Positions 22,350 through 34,844 of a stretch of DNA of 64,000 nt are shown piece by piece. Every line of letters starts with the position of its first letter. Positions within the stretch are counted from its first letter, which is position 1. A program made the position numbers and the translations under genes. Source of the DNA: Silene latifolia. Lineage: Eukaryota > Streptophyta > Magnoliopsida > Caryophyllales > Caryophyllaceae. The notes under the pieces were generated by a model. It saw only the letters and a list, made by a program, of their open reading frames with translations. It searched no databases and was not told the DNA's origin. Location: the NCBI RefSeq assembly GCF_048544455.1, contig NC_133526.1, positions 2,248,001-2,312,000 on the forward strand. The letters are read 5' to 3'.

Positions 22350-22997
22350 TTATTGGTCTGATATTCTCTCCCATTCACATCATTTTCCTTGGAGTTTTGC
22401 ATAATGAATTGTCGATTAATCGCAAGAGATCTTTTCGCCAATAGCCCAATACCATATACGTATACTGTTTTATTTGGTTCGATTCTAACAAAAACTTCAA
22501 GATTTTTGCATTCACTAATCCATTCACATGTGTAACAACGTAAGCATGAAAATTTAATTACACTACCCGACTTTTGCAATAAGATAAGTGAACAAAAAAA
22601 ATTAAACACCCATCATTGAAAAAGTCCTGTAAATTATTTTTCTTGGCGGAGCAGGCACAAGTGAAGTACAACCTAAACAAAAATATACGAAGTACTTCAT
22701 TTGAGCAAACGATATCCCCGTCTTAACCATATTTTAAAGAAGAAGAAACAAATTAGAAGGGCCCCTAGTCTCTAAGGTCCAGGCTAGCAGTACACCTAAC
22801 CAAAAACCAAACCACCAACTTCAATTTTTTCTTCTTTTATCCCTCCTTTTTTTAATACGAAAAATATTACTCCCTCCTATTTTGCATACTAATATGGGGA
22901 GGAAAATAAAAGTAGGAGAGAGAATGTGTGGTTACATGTTATATTAACCACTTATGATAGACAAATAAGGAAAGTGGAAGATCTTTGTGAATTTTCC
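22350..22997. other. Intergenic DNA
   Basis: No gene recognised. 'tactccctcctattttgcat' near 22871 is a lone MITE-type end. Confidence 0.4.
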
Positions 22998-23115
22998 GTT
23001 TTAGGAAATGTGCTTCCCACTTTATGGTAAATGGGTATTTTGTGAAGGAAAATGGTATCCATTTATACGTATAGACGAATAGTGTCCGTCTATAATGAGA
23101 ATTTGTGAATTAACA
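22998..23115. mobile_element. 'gacgg' MITE, partial (copy 3)
   Basis: Right half only: 'gtgcttcccactttatgg', 'aatgggtattttgtga', 'tttatacgtatagacgaat' and the end 'ataatgagaatttgtga' match copy 2 closely. Confidence 0.55.
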
Positions 23116-23604
23116 AAAAGTTTGCTTATAAAGAGTTAGTATAATACAAGTTCAAACATATTGATCCATTTTCATGTTAAGACAGATATTGCTGTTTTAT
23201 GAGAGGCAACTAATACAAATGTTGTAAAACAAACTCTTTGAAAACTATTTCCCTCAAGCAATGGGGTCATTTTCCGATTCCAAAAGTTAGTTAAAACCGT
23301 CTTACAAGAGACCCGTTCGAAAAAAAACCGACACCATTTTTCTCAATAAAAACGCCAACGTGTCAATCCATCATTACACTTACCTTTTTCCCTCTCTTCC
23401 CATATATATGGGTTGCAATTTTTTGGGGCACCCTATATTTCTGTTAATAATTCAATATAAATTTCCCGCAAATTAATCAATTATTATTTGATTATTTGAT
23501 GTTCAATTAATTTTTTGAAAAAAATACCCAATAATCTAAGCTACAATCCAGTTCCACCATTCAAAGATCCGCCATTTTCGTACCTCAAAATTACATCTTT
23601 TCAT

Positions 23605-23740
23605 GTGAGTTTTCTCCTTTTTCAACAAAGTTATGATCTTTTTTGAATTTTTTTGAATTGGGTTTGTTTTGATTGATAATAATTGTTTTAATTGATTGTA
23701 ATTTTGCGTTTATGATGTTTGTTGATTAGGGTTTGTGCAG
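23605..23740 (+). other. Probable 5' UTR intron of the VAP27 gene
   Basis: 'catGTGAGTtttctcc' at 23605 and 'ggtttgtgcAG' ending at 23740 fit a plant intron upstream of the ATG at 23815. The T-rich interior supports this. It is inferred from splice signals only. Confidence 0.5.
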
Positions 23741-23814
23741 TTATTTCAGCTAATTGCAGCAAAATTAATTTAATTAATTAATTAAATAATAAATAAATTA
23801 AAGAACAGTTGAAG

Positions 23815-26800
23815 ATGATGAATGGTTCAATGACAACTTCTTCAACTAAGCAGTTGATTTCTGTTAATCCTGAAGATCTCAAATTTGTTTGTAAGCATTT
23901 TCTAATCCCTTTTTTGAATTTTGTATTGCGTTTTTGAGGTGTTGTAATTTTGCTGTATATATTATTACCTTATAACTTTAATTTGTATTACACGGTCTCC
24001 AAGACGACACCTTGACGATATTTTATTGCTTATGTATTGTTTTCTATGTTGAAAATGTAATTTTGAGAAAATTTGATAACAAATGTAAATATGTTAGGAT
24101 TATATGTTCAATAGTTAATTAAGTTTTGAATAAATGATGATGATGGTGGTGGTGGTGATGTGTAATCCATTCGAAATGTCGGAATTGACAATGTTTTGGC
24201 CCAAATCATTGAAGAGCTAAACTCATTTGAGGTTGCATGTTAGCATCCATAGATAAATCAGGAGTGGGGATTGATCATCCAAGAGAGTTACTCCTTGGGT
24301 CGTCAATTGGGTTTGGGATGGAACCTGCTTTGAGCTTATGAGATTGACATTCTCTATTTGATGTTGTCAGGTCAAACCCTAAATAGTTTTATGTAAAAAA
24401 TATCCATGCTTAATGTCGAAACTGATGATGCCATACTCTCTGGTCTACCTATTAGTGATTTGTTTTCTGATGAAACATTTGCTTTAGTTTTAGATTAAGC
24501 TTTTTTGTTGGAGTTATGTATAAGATTCGCGGTTATGTGCATTTCTTGGTAGAAATTTTAGTGTGTTGTTATTAAGGGCTCTGCTGTTTTGAAAAGTTTA
24601 CCCTAGCTTGTCGTTTGACGATATTGTTCTTTAGATACAATGTCTATATGGATACAGCAGATGGAGTTCTTAGGAGATAGGTGTGGCTTCGGGTTGTCAG
24701 TGTGTGTGTGTGTGTGTGTGTGTGTATTTGATAGACTGCACTTATAGGTTCATTAGCTTCTCTTACTCTATTTAGTACGACTATGAGGCAATTTTCAAAT
24801 ATTGGTTGAGACCACCTCCAACTCATAGTCAACTGACCTTGCGCTTGCTGTGGGACTGTTCGCAGACATTCATATGTAGACGAGAGAGTATGCTTAATCC
24901 CGTATTACTTAGCTATGCACTATTCATAGTCCATGTGCATTAGCTTAATCTGTTAAAGGAAATGGTTCTAGCCTACCTAGAGTGTGGAAGTCGAAAACGA
25001 ACTCTTATGCAATATGAGCATAACCTACGCATACATGTTTATATTTTGCATGGACACTAAATAAATAGTACACTGTATTCTCTTCGTTTGCCTGATCTTG
25101 ATATTTTGACTTGTGTTTATCAGTTGAGCTTGAAAAGCAAAGTTTTTGTGACCTGAAAGTCATCAACAACACAGAACATAATGTTGCTTTTAAGGTAACC
25201 TTGTGCATGCAAAATTGTTTTCTTCTTTTATTTAGCATTTGTAACGTGTACGCTTACTGTTGCTGATTATTTTGCTAGGTCAAAACCACTTCACCCAAGA
25301 AATATTTTGTACGGCCCAACACTGGTGTATTACACCCTTGGGACTCATGTGTAATAAGAGGTAATAATTATGTTTACTTGAATGATATATTGTGACGATG
25401 TTATTCAAGGTTTGAGGTCAATACTACATTAGGTTTGTGTGTAACAGTGTAAGTCAAACACTGATAACAGTTTGTTCTAGAGAGACAAGGGTGAGGAGGG
25501 GAGGGAAGGGGACCCTTTTCCTTCAAAATCTTTTCCATGTTGGAAGTATTTGTAAGTTGATTTGTACGAGGGTACGGATCTCTCCCAACCACTCTAAAGT
25601 CTAATCCAATTTGCTACCAACAACAACAACATCACAAATAAGGGAAATTGTCCCCGTCGCTCTTACTCTAAATCCCCCCTTGCAAACGATAGGCAGAACA
25701 GCTAGACTTGGTAAAGACATTTACTCTTTGATGTAAACATGACTTGGTCTCATGTACTCCCTCTGTGCCGATCATTTGTTGTCCTTTTCCATTTTGAGGT
25801 GTCTCAGTCAGTTGTTGTCATTTCTATTTTAAGAATGAACTTGATGAGTAATTTGATCATTCTCATTCAATTTGTTCCACTTGTCATTTAGTTATTGGCA
25901 CTCTCCTCTTTCTTTGGTCTTTGTGCCAAAACCAAAGGACATCAATTAACCGGGACAGAGGGAGTAATTATAAGTAGTGAATTTAATTTCGGATATCATA
26001 GATTCATAGTCACCCTTGAAACATGTATCACGAACTATGGTAATCTTACTTCTTTCACGAGGAGAGAAATTGATTCCTCTATCTCCATTTCGCTAACCAA
26101 ACAAAAGGAAATCGCCTTCCTCCGTTTCCCTTCCCTGCCATTGATATAAGTACAACATACCTTTCTATGGCTCTTATTAGATGGACTTTTCTTTTTGACA
26201 AATAGTTTATATTTCACATAACTGTTAATGATGGATTTGCAGTCACTCTCCAGGCTCAGCGAGAATATCCTCCAGATATGCAATGTAAGGATAAATTTCT
26301 TCTTCAGAGCACAATTGTGTCTCCTAATAGTGAAGTTGACGATCTTCCACAAGATACTGTAAGATTCTTCTTGATGTTCTAGGTTTTCATGTTATACATC
26401 ATTCGCTTTTCATGGCTAACCTGTCTAAATATTACTATTATGTCTAGTTCAACAAAGACAGTGGAAGGGCAATTGAGGAGCGCAAACTTAAGGTTGTTTA
26501 TGCGTCTCCATACACTTCTGGAGATAATACAGATGATGACTCTGTGAATAACTCCACAGGAGGCTCAAGTGTAAGTACTGTTACTCTCCTTCCTTAGTTT
26601 CTCCAACTGTAGCAGCTGTGTGTGAAAGATACATGCTAATCGTGTTTCATTCCGTATACCTGAGACATATTATTTCATTTTTCGCCTGATGTATTCCTTC
26701 GACTTTTCTGCATTTCAGGTGCATGGCAGTTTAAGCACTGAAGACGTGAGTTTCTATACCCAGATTATTTCGTGTTATTCTTTTCTGGTTGTTGGGATAG

Positions 26801-27718
26801 AGAAATTTATGAGTTTATATCTTAACACGTATGATCAAATTGATGGCCTTTGTGTTAGAAGGCTAGTGCCTGAAATATGTAGCTCTAGGAGGGTGGTATT
26901 TATAACGTACACCTTCTCGGCCTCTCTGTTCGCCAATGTGTCCATTTTTGTATTAATTTTATTCAGTTAATACACGACAGCTATGAATCTATGATGCATT
27001 AGTTCGTGGTGGTCTAATACTGGCTTCGATAAACTAGTTTATTTCAGTATAATATCAGCGGCCATCAAACGTCGTCCAGAAACGATGTGATGTAGTAGAC
27101 ATGTACATGATTATGCATCTCTGCATCATCGTTTTTCTTACGAGATAAATTTGAATGTTTTTTTCTTCTCTCTATCGTATATTCGTATATCCTACTGACT
27201 TGGCACATTTGACAGAATAAGGCTGTGCAACGCTTGAAAGAAGAGAGAGATGCAGCTGTTCGACAAACGCAACAGCTCCAACTGGAATTGGTAAACATCC
27301 TAACTCGCCTTATGTCAGATTTTCTTTAACTACGACATGGCATAATTAAATATCAACAAACCCTAGTCAGTCAAAAGGAACCGCCATTATGGTAAAAAAT
27401 AATTTAGGATTAGCTGACATGAGCAGCGGTAAGGTCATTGCAGGTAGAAAAGGAAAAAAAAAAAAGAGGAGAAAATATGACAGAAATGAATTGGGAGAAA
27501 CGGAAAAACTGAGTCGACGAGGAATTTTTTATTTTTTTTTTTGCTGCAAGAGTTGCTGAATTGTGTCCCTCTGATATTTACAGGACTTGATGAAGAAACG
27601 CAAATCGCGCAAAAATAATGCAGGATTCTCGCTTAAGTTTGCTCTTTTTGTGGCGGTGGTTGGTATTGTGCTTGGCATCCTGTTGAAACTTTCGTTGTCT
27701 TCCCCGACATCAGAATAG
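23815..27718 (+). CDS. VAP27: VAP27-like vesicle-associated membrane protein
   Basis: Eight coding exons: 23815-23890, 25124-25194, 25279-25360, 26243-26358, 26448-26570, 26719-26745, 27216-27290 and 27584-27718, giving 234 residues. An MSP domain covers about 14-134 and includes 'VNPEDLKFVFELEKQSFCDL', 'FVRPNTGVLHPWDSC' and 'VTLQAQREYPPDMQCKDKFL'. A Ser/Asp-rich linker follows, then a coiled coil ('QRLKEERDAAVRQTQQLQLE'), a basic patch (KKRKSRK) and one C-terminal membrane helix at about 205-224. This is the layout of tail-anchored ER proteins of the VAP/PVA family, which bind FFAT-type partners and join the ER to plasma membrane and actin. Two ATGs stand in tandem at 23815 and 23818; the first is used. 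Exon 6 is only 27 nt and codes VHGSLSTED, so it could be skipped without a frame change. All joins keep frame. Intron 3 holds a MITE. Confidence 0.93.
24703..24725. repeat. (TG)n microsatellite in VAP27 intron 1
   Basis: About 11 uninterrupted TG units. Confidence 0.9.
25757..25964. mobile_element. Stowaway MITE in VAP27 intron 3
   Basis: Ends 'ctccctctgtgccgatcatt' and 'accgggacagagggag' are inverted and flanked by TA. The interior is nearly the same as in the copy at 54807-55013. It is 208 bp. Confidence 0.82.
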
Positions 27719-27905
27719 CTTTGTTTGCTTACTTGCCAGACGGGTCAGCCGGACTAGGCAGACTGTATCATTCATTTTGTTTCGGCTATCTTTTTCTATT
27801 TTTTGGTGGTACCCTCAGCCTTGTGTAAATTTGTTCGTAAATCTTAACTGGTCTTCTGTAAATCAACTATATAACATCGTCTCTTATCGAGGATGACCCC
27901 GAAAT
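27719..27905 (+). other. Probable 3' UTR of VAP27 gene
   Basis: T-rich sequence after the stop codon, with no reading frame. The polyadenylation site cannot be fixed. Confidence 0.45.
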
Positions 27906-27998
27906 ATTTTCATTTTTACTTCTTGATGTCCGATCTGTTGACGTAAATTGGTCAACAGCAATGAAACATATCAATCTACGAAACTTCTTAAGATGACA

Positions 27999-28450
27999 AC
28001 TCGGTTCAGAGCGAGCCTCGCCTCGGAACCCTCCCCGGTCCTAACCACCACCATATTAAATTGTAACTAGGACCATGTTTATTTTATTAATATTTAAATA
28101 CAGGAACTAGAGCTACCGATAAACATGGTGAGGTAACCCAAACCCTTATTAGCGACAAGTCGAGAATCCATGCTGGATATCCCCACCCAATAATTCAACT
28201 GTGACAATTAAAAACAATCCATACCAAACGTACGTCTTCCATCGAACACGAACTCAATGCAGTCGGCTTCGCCAAGTAGAATCCTTGCTTTTAATTATCA
28301 CACTTGAATTATTGGAGGAGATATCTAGCACGGGTCATCGCTAATACGACTTTGGGTTACCTTAAGTTACGATTTAATAAGGTGGTGGTTCGGGCCAGAG
28401 AGCGAGCGAGCGAGCGAGGGTTCTAACTTACGAGACTCTGAACCGGGCTA
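27999..28450. repeat. ~450-bp imperfect hairpin element
   Basis: The left arm holds, in order, 'ccaccaccatattaaattg', 'ggtaacccaaacccttatta', 'ccaataattcaactgtga'. The right arm holds the inverse of each ('cacacttgaattattgg', 'cgactttgggttacc', 'cgatttaataaggtggtgg'). The arms are about 190 bp, roughly 75-80 percent matched by eye, with a loop of about 70 nt. It starts about 280 bp after the VAP27 stop. It may be an old foldback transposon or a hairpin-RNA locus. Confidence 0.7.
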
Positions 28451-28697
28451 TTGTAGAACTAAATTGAATTAACGTCACATGTGACCTTATTTCGAATTGT
28501 TTTCTCGAAAATTGAGGTGAATATAGACGAATGTTTTGAGCTGAGATTTATAGATGAATTAGATGCTTAAAGTTATGGTGTAAAATTAAAAAGTATAAAG
28601 TTGTGGTGTAAAACTTCAATTTAAGCATCGATTCATGTTTAGTTATCGAATCTTGTTCCTTTAATTTCGTCTCACCGTCTCCACCACAATTGCACTC

Positions 28698-28722
28698 AAT
28701 TTTTTTTTTTTTTTTTTTTTTT
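28698..28722. repeat. Poly-T tract
   Basis: About 24 consecutive T. Confidence 0.9.
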
Positions 28723-29034
28723 GGCAGGTGTAAAAAACAAGTTCTTATAAATGTACTTATTTTAATAATACTATAAACTGAAACAACAAGGAAACTACAT
28801 CGGGTAACATAATGTGTTGATAGCGAACGGATGGCTGAATTCGGGAAGCAACTTCAACATCCAGAGCAAACTTGAAACGACGAACAGAGGTGGCCAAAAG
28901 ATCGAACCAATCCTTACTCATCTTAACCAACCAACGAGACCCTTGACCTATCGAGAAAGAACAAAGTAGAGAATATAGTGTCAGTTATTGAAATTGATTA
29001 AGTGCATGCTCTTAAGAGAAAGATTAGTGAAGCG

Positions 29035-32000
29035 TAGGGGTGTAACCGAGCCGAGCCGAGCTCGAGCTTACCTATGATCGATGAGCTCGGCTCATATTGT
29101 AACACCCCGATTTATGAAGGAGCCTTTAGCAAGACATTCCCTAATAAACCGGACTGTTACCATCTCGGTTTCCTGAGTAGTGAATAACAAATTAAACCCC
29201 AAGGCAAATTATATAATTACTTTAACTTAATTATTACAAAACCTCTTTTACATCAAAATAACAAAGAACTAACATAAATAAAAGTGAAAGTCTTCTAAAT
29301 GATGATCTAGCTACTAAGTCTTCTGATCCAGTGTCTCACGCCCATCAAGCTCCCATCCTATCTCTTAAACCTGTCAAGTCTGCTCCCCAATATTTGGATC
29401 GTCACAGGTGTTCACGAATACACAGGGTTAACCACGAGGTTGAGTAGGGAATACAATGAAACAACAAAATATGATATGCATGCTCCTCCGTCACCTCCAC
29501 CTCCATCTCAACTCATATCTCATAACCCGGAACGCCCACCATACCGATCCCCTGAGACTATATATCGACCGTAGCCGATCCGCTCTGCCACTCGCAATGA
29601 GGACACCAGGCAAGTCCCGCAGAACCCGCCTGGGCCTTATCACAACATCATCTTCACCACACCACATCACCACAACATCCTTCATCTCCAATGCATATGA
29701 ATGCTCAAAAGAAATTAATGCAACACAATATATATATTATTGAACTGATCAATCATAAAATCATGCTGGTTACCAAATGTTGTGATAACATACTCAATAT
29801 GATCAATTCAAATCAATCACCTTCCAAAGATATGAATCATAACGTAAATCAACAACCACGAAACAAGTCAGCATTCACAGTTTGGTCATATGAAACACAA
29901 ACAAGTCAACACAATTCAACATCAACGATAATAAGTCAAATGTATTTCCCTACCTCAAGATCATGATCAAATGGATGATGCTCAATAATATTTCACAACA
30001 AATTCGCCCTCTGAAGGATAAATAAATGATAAACAATTACTTAAACTATTCCCGTTCCCAAAATAGAAAATTACTAAAAATAGAAACTTCTTTAAAATGG
30101 AAAGTTTCCTTAAATGGAAACTTCCCGATATAGCGCTTTTCCATTTTAATCAACCCGACTCAAAACCCGTCTCTAATTATTTAAAAACTCGAACTAAATT
30201 AAATAGCTAATACGATAAATAAAAGATTAAACGAATTATACGATTAAGAAAAACGAATCAAACATTGAACAACCTAACAACCCGACTCCCACAACCCGTG
30301 CCTTCACACTCGCCCAAACCCCTCACGCGCCGCCTGAACCACCACGACAACCACCAGGCCCGTTCCCGCCCGACCCAATAATTAACATATGCTCAACTCA
30401 ACTCACTACTCCGTCTAACTCATTACTCCGTCTCATAATATAATACTCCAAAGTAACCAGATATCGTATTTTCATCGTCGATCCTAAGCCAAAGGACAAG
30501 GGGTGAGTGAACTGGCGGATAAAACCGCGAAACAATATATCCATCTCAATGTCAATTCCAATCTCATAATATAACTCAATAACCATGGTCACTCCGGACC
30601 CTAAACATAACTTGGCTCAAAGCCCCATAACTCAATACCAGTAACCAATCTCAATCTCAATATCAATATCGTCAAAGGTTCAAAGAACCGTGCTCAACAC
30701 TTAGAGTCTGAGTAAGACTCTAAGCTACTCACCCACGAGTCAAAGGTCAAAGAATTCGACAATTAAAATACACTACCCGTCAAACCAATATCTCAAGAAA
30801 ATGAAGACTCAGATCGCCAACGTCCAAACGTTATTTCCAAGTATAATATAAACTCAATCTTATTCTCAAATTAGCTCTACACCACCGCCTTATCTAACAG
30901 CAACCAAACCAAAATCCTTTGTGAAATCCATTATCAAATCAGCTTCTTTACATTACAAACCCCTATGTTTCAAATGTCTGCACAACATGCCTAACCCACC
31001 ACATTACCTAATCAACCATAGATTAATCGCATGCCATAGAACCATACTCATGTAAACCCATAAATAATCTGTCCCAGCCCCATCTCACAATAATAAAATT
31101 AAGAGTAGAAAACATAGAATTACTAGTACGCATAATATTGCACCACATCAATTAATCACTATTATCATCTATTGACAAATAATTGCACATATACATACAA
31201 CCCCAAACAATAATAATTATAATAGGATCGGTAAAATTGTGTTACCTTATATCGCATAACCAATCCTGAACTCGTCTTTCGTTAAAAAACCAACGCTAAT
31301 CATGAATAAATAAAGGAGAAAAGACGATCGAGGATGGACGCACAACATAGCTCACAGTCACAAATATAGAAAATAAGGCTGATTCGTATAAATTTGATAG
31401 TGAAAGCAAACTGATCAAAAACGTGGATATTATAGTGGGACGTTATTAAGATGATGATGATGGTAACCAAAATAGTTAAAATGACCAAACTGATATTTAA
31501 TATAGTAGTCTTGATTAGAGACCTTCAGATTTGTAAAAGTTGAGAAACCAAAAGTGGTAAGACGGAAGTTTTTGGCAAAGAGAACGACAAAAGCGATTAA
31601 ATAGTAATTAGGCACCTAGGTTATAAATTTACATTGGAATTAGGAAAACTTATTAAGCTATACATACGATAAAATAATAGAAGGTCGGAGATAAAATCGA
31701 ATACATCAAAACACGTTTAGAGGTTCGTGTCGGAAAGACTCTTGAACATAAAATAAGTTTCAAGACATAAAAATATGAATTTTCTTTTTGTAAAAATATT
31801 AATAATGAGAAATACTAATAAAATTAATAAAAATATTTAGGGTATTACACATATTGTAAAAATCGAGTTCGAGCCCGAACCCGAGCTCTTGAAATCAAGG
31901 GTCGGGATCGGCTCATATAATATTTTACGAGCCCGACCCGAACTTTGATTGCGTACCATTTTTTCGAACATTATTTTAATTATAATGTAATTTTTGATTT

Positions 32001-32359
32001 AAAATTCAAATTCAAACGAGAATATTATCTTTTTGTTAGCTTATAATAGCAATTATTATGTAATTTTATCTTATAAACTAATATTTTAATTTATTTATTT
32101 TAAAATTGATACAATTTAAGTAAATATATTGAAAAACATGATGTAATTTTAAAAATAACAAGCTCCCGAGCCGAGCCTTAGTGTGCTCGAGCTCGGCTCG
32201 GTTTGGGCTCAGCTTAGTTCGAGCCCGAGCTCGAGCTCAGTTTGACCGATCTCGAGCCGAGCTTTGACCGAGCCGATCCCGAGGGCTTGTCGAGCAGGCT
32301 CAGTTCATTTACAGCCCTAGTGTAGCTTGTCGAGCAGGCTCAGTTCATTTACAGCCCTA
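29035..32359. mobile_element. hAT-type non-autonomous element, split by a solo LTR
   Basis: Ends 'taggggtgtaa' and 'tttacagcccta' are imperfect inverted repeats. They are flanked by an exact 8-bp duplication, GTGAAGCG, at 29027-29034 and 32360-32367, as expected of hAT elements. The arms are rich in 'gagccgagctcgag'. A solo LTR (29098-31849) lies inside the left arm; without it the element is about 570 bp. A 40-bp period tandem duplication marks the right end. No transposase is seen. Confidence 0.82.
29098..31849. mobile_element. Solo LTR, probably Ty3/gypsy (Tekay/Del-like)
   Basis: Starts TGTAACACCCCG and ends GGGTATTACA (TG...CA), with an exact 5-bp target duplication CATAT at 29093-29097 and 31850-31854. 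It is 2.75 kb with no internal coding region, so it reads as a lone LTR left after recombination. The start and the internal 'ggatcgtcacaggtgttcac' and 'accacgaggttgagtaggga' recall LTRs of plant chromoviruses, which would make it Ty3/gypsy; the lineage is from memory. A fossil with no genes. The exact target duplication argues against great age. Confidence 0.75.
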
Positions 32360-32362
32360 GTG
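32286..32362. repeat. 40-bp-period duplication at the hAT right end
   Basis: 'cttgtcgagcaggctcagtt' followed by 'catttacagccctagtg' occurs at 32286-32322 and again at 32326-32362. So the hAT element has two copies of its right terminus. Confidence 0.88.
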
Positions 32363-32367
32363 AAGCG

Positions 32368-33432
32368 TATTCTCTCCTTTTTTATTAAGACACTCACATG
32401 TGGAATAATATGGGTTTCTTCATTAACGTCGTTTTCGTTGATTTTTTTTTTTTTTTTTTTTTTTTTGGAGTTTGAAGTTGTTGGCACTAGAATCTACCTT
32501 TACCTATATGAGTTTTGTCAATTTGTCTTTGTACATTAAATTTTAGGTGTTCAATAATCTTTATGTGGTTTATTGAGGACCATCAGTCGCTCCAAAATCG
32601 GATAAGAAAATGGTAATAGACCTTGTAAATGGGTCAGTAGTTTTCGGTCTGTCCCTTACTGGTTAGGGACATTTCAGGTGCGAGTTTGGATAGCTCTTTA
32701 CTCAATAGAATCAAGTAAAGGGGACAATTCAAGTTCGGTTTTCGTATCAGTGGCGCTATGAGTTGAGTCATTTTCCGGTTGTTATTATATGCTAAACTAT
32801 GTTACTCTCGGTGTTATTTCGCTTGTATTGCTCCAATTACTCTATATCATATTTTACCAATATTTATCGAATAGATGAAAATTCGTATAATTAAAATCAT
32901 ATACCTGATCATATACGTATAATCAAACTGTATTGGATATTTTGGTTCACCCCTCGTTATTATCTACTTAGATATATATGCATATGGTCACGTAAGAAAT
33001 CATGAAGCCGGTTTGACTTCGAATCGGGTTACATTGATTCCATGTGATAAAATCTTAATTTCAGTTCATTTCAACTAACAACTTTAACCGATTTGTGCTA
33101 TTTTATTCTAAAATACTGCTTACTGAGTTATTTTACGATTTTTCGACCAAGCTTTCATACAATCATTAATCATACATGTAATGTAATACTCGTACGACGT
33201 ATGTTTTCATTCACATTCCGGTTCGATTACTCTGTATGCCTCCAAACAACTCTTTTTCTGTCATATTCCGGTCAGACCATTATAAAATTACTCGGAATTA
33301 AAAGAAAAAACAAAGACAAGAAATACGAAAGAAAGATTAGCATCCGAAGTGCCAGAAATTAAATCACAGTATTTGCAAAAAGTCAAAAACTATACAAGTT
33401 TCATAGCATTTGCAGCCTAAAAAACGCAACCA
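32368..33432. other. Intergenic DNA
   Basis: A T-run near 32441-32466. Nothing else recognised; the short open frames have no known similarity to my eye. Confidence 0.4.
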
Positions 33433-33440
33433 CACGTTGG

Positions 33441-33692
33441 TAGAGCTGTTCAACGGTGCGGGCTAGATCGGCCCAGCCCGCATCAGTGGGCCATTTTTTC
33501 TAGCCCAGCCCAGACCACCCTCTACCGGGTCAGACCAATTTCCGGCCCGGCTTGGCCTGCAAAAAAACACTAAAAACACTATATGGACTGGGCCCTGGCC
33601 AGACATTATGGAGCCCAGCCCGACCCTTTTTAGTGCCGGGTCTGGGCCATAAAGTGACGGCCCAGCCCAGCCCAGCCCAGTATACACCCCTA
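33441..33692. mobile_element. Small hAT-like element, GC-rich
   Basis: Left end 'tagagctgttcaa', right end 'tatacacccta'-type (tatacacccctα-like, ending 'cccta'). It is flanked by near-identical 8-bp repeats, CACGTTGG (33433-33440) and CTCGTTGG (33693-33700). The interior is rich in 'ggcccagccc', much more GC than its surroundings. 252 bp, non-coding. Confidence 0.65.
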
Positions 33693-33700
33693 CTCGTTGG

Positions 33701-34430
33701 CACTTAGGTGCGGTATACTTGAAGCATAAACGAGATCAAAGTAGAAATACACGGACAGCCAGGTAGTCGCCAAATTAAACCAAACCCAACATCTCCTTAT
33801 GTTTCGGTATTTTTAGCTGTTTCGGTGTTTTCAGTTATAATGTCTCCAGTGTTCAGATTGCCCTCTAATTAACGATATTGCCTAGACCTTTAAGCTAGAA
33901 TAATAACGGATATTTGTGATGCAAACCGGAGCAATGTTAGTAGACTCCTCGTCATATGCCATTGATCCTGAACTCGATAGGGTTGGCTTTACTCCCATCG
34001 TACTTTATGAAGAGTCCGGTATGCCGTATGCATTGGGCTTGGTATACTTATTCTTGTTATCCACTTCAAGCCCTACTTGAACACCTTCTCTAGCAACCAA
34101 TCAGAACTTGTCATCGTCACATAATAAAGGGAGAAGGTGAATTAGATGCTATGCGCATAATGTCGTCCCAGGAATATATGTACGAAGGAATGGAATTATT
34201 CGGATGCTAAAGCACAGTATATATTCTCGGTGTTATTTCGTTTTCGTTCCTCCAATCACTATATGTGCTTGCTTTTCAGTCACAATTTACTCGGAACTGG
34301 AAGACAGAACAAAAGACGAAGATAAAATTCAAAGAATATAGTGTCAATTTTATTTCAGATGGGCTATTCGAACAATTTTACACCATATTCTCTCAACTTC
34401 ATCTTTGATGAAAGAGTTCTACCCTATAAC
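33701..34430. other. Intergenic DNA
   Basis: Ordinary sequence with no gene or clear repeat. Confidence 0.4.
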
Positions 34431-34431
34431 T

Positions 34432-34545
34432 TTGTACAAAATAAAATCAAAGCGTCTTGCTTGTGATGGACACTATCCGTCACAAGCTTGTACAAAATAA
34501 AATCAAAGCCTCTTGCTTGTGACGGATAGTCAGGGGGGAACGTAC
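34432..34545. repeat. 56-bp tandem duplication with 'gacgg' MITE end
   Basis: 'ttgtacaaaataaaatcaaa' then 'gc(g/c)tcttgcttgtga(t/c)gga' occurs at about 34432 and 34488. The 'ccgtcacaagcttgt' word is an end of the local MITE family. Confidence 0.65.
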
Positions 34546-34844
34546 ATAGTAGCAAAGGGTAACACTCGCTACCTCAAATACCCGGAGATTATCGACTTTT
34601 GCTACCCCAAATTTTTTTAAAAAGTATAAAACAACATCAGAAAAATTCGCTACCCCAAATTTTTATTTCTAGGTTCGCCCGTGCGGATAGTCCCCGTCTC
34701 AGATAAGAGGGACACAATGTAGCCATTTTACGACAAGATATTACTATTTTCTCATAAAATGTTACCATCATTTTTTATAGTAAAAAGTAACTACTTCAGG
34801 TATGTCATTAAATAGTTACATTCTATTAAAAAAAAGGAAAATGA

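Noticed and set aside
24644-24832. Frame with His/Thr repeats in VAP27 intron 1
   Set aside because: Made by the (TG)n microsatellite.
28380-28425. 'gagcgagcgagcgagcg' as a coding or regulatory island
   Set aside because: A simple-sequence expansion in one arm of the 450-bp hairpin element.
33463-33687. Gly/Pro-rich frame on the minus strand
   Set aside because: Lies within the small GC-rich hAT element and is a repeat translation.
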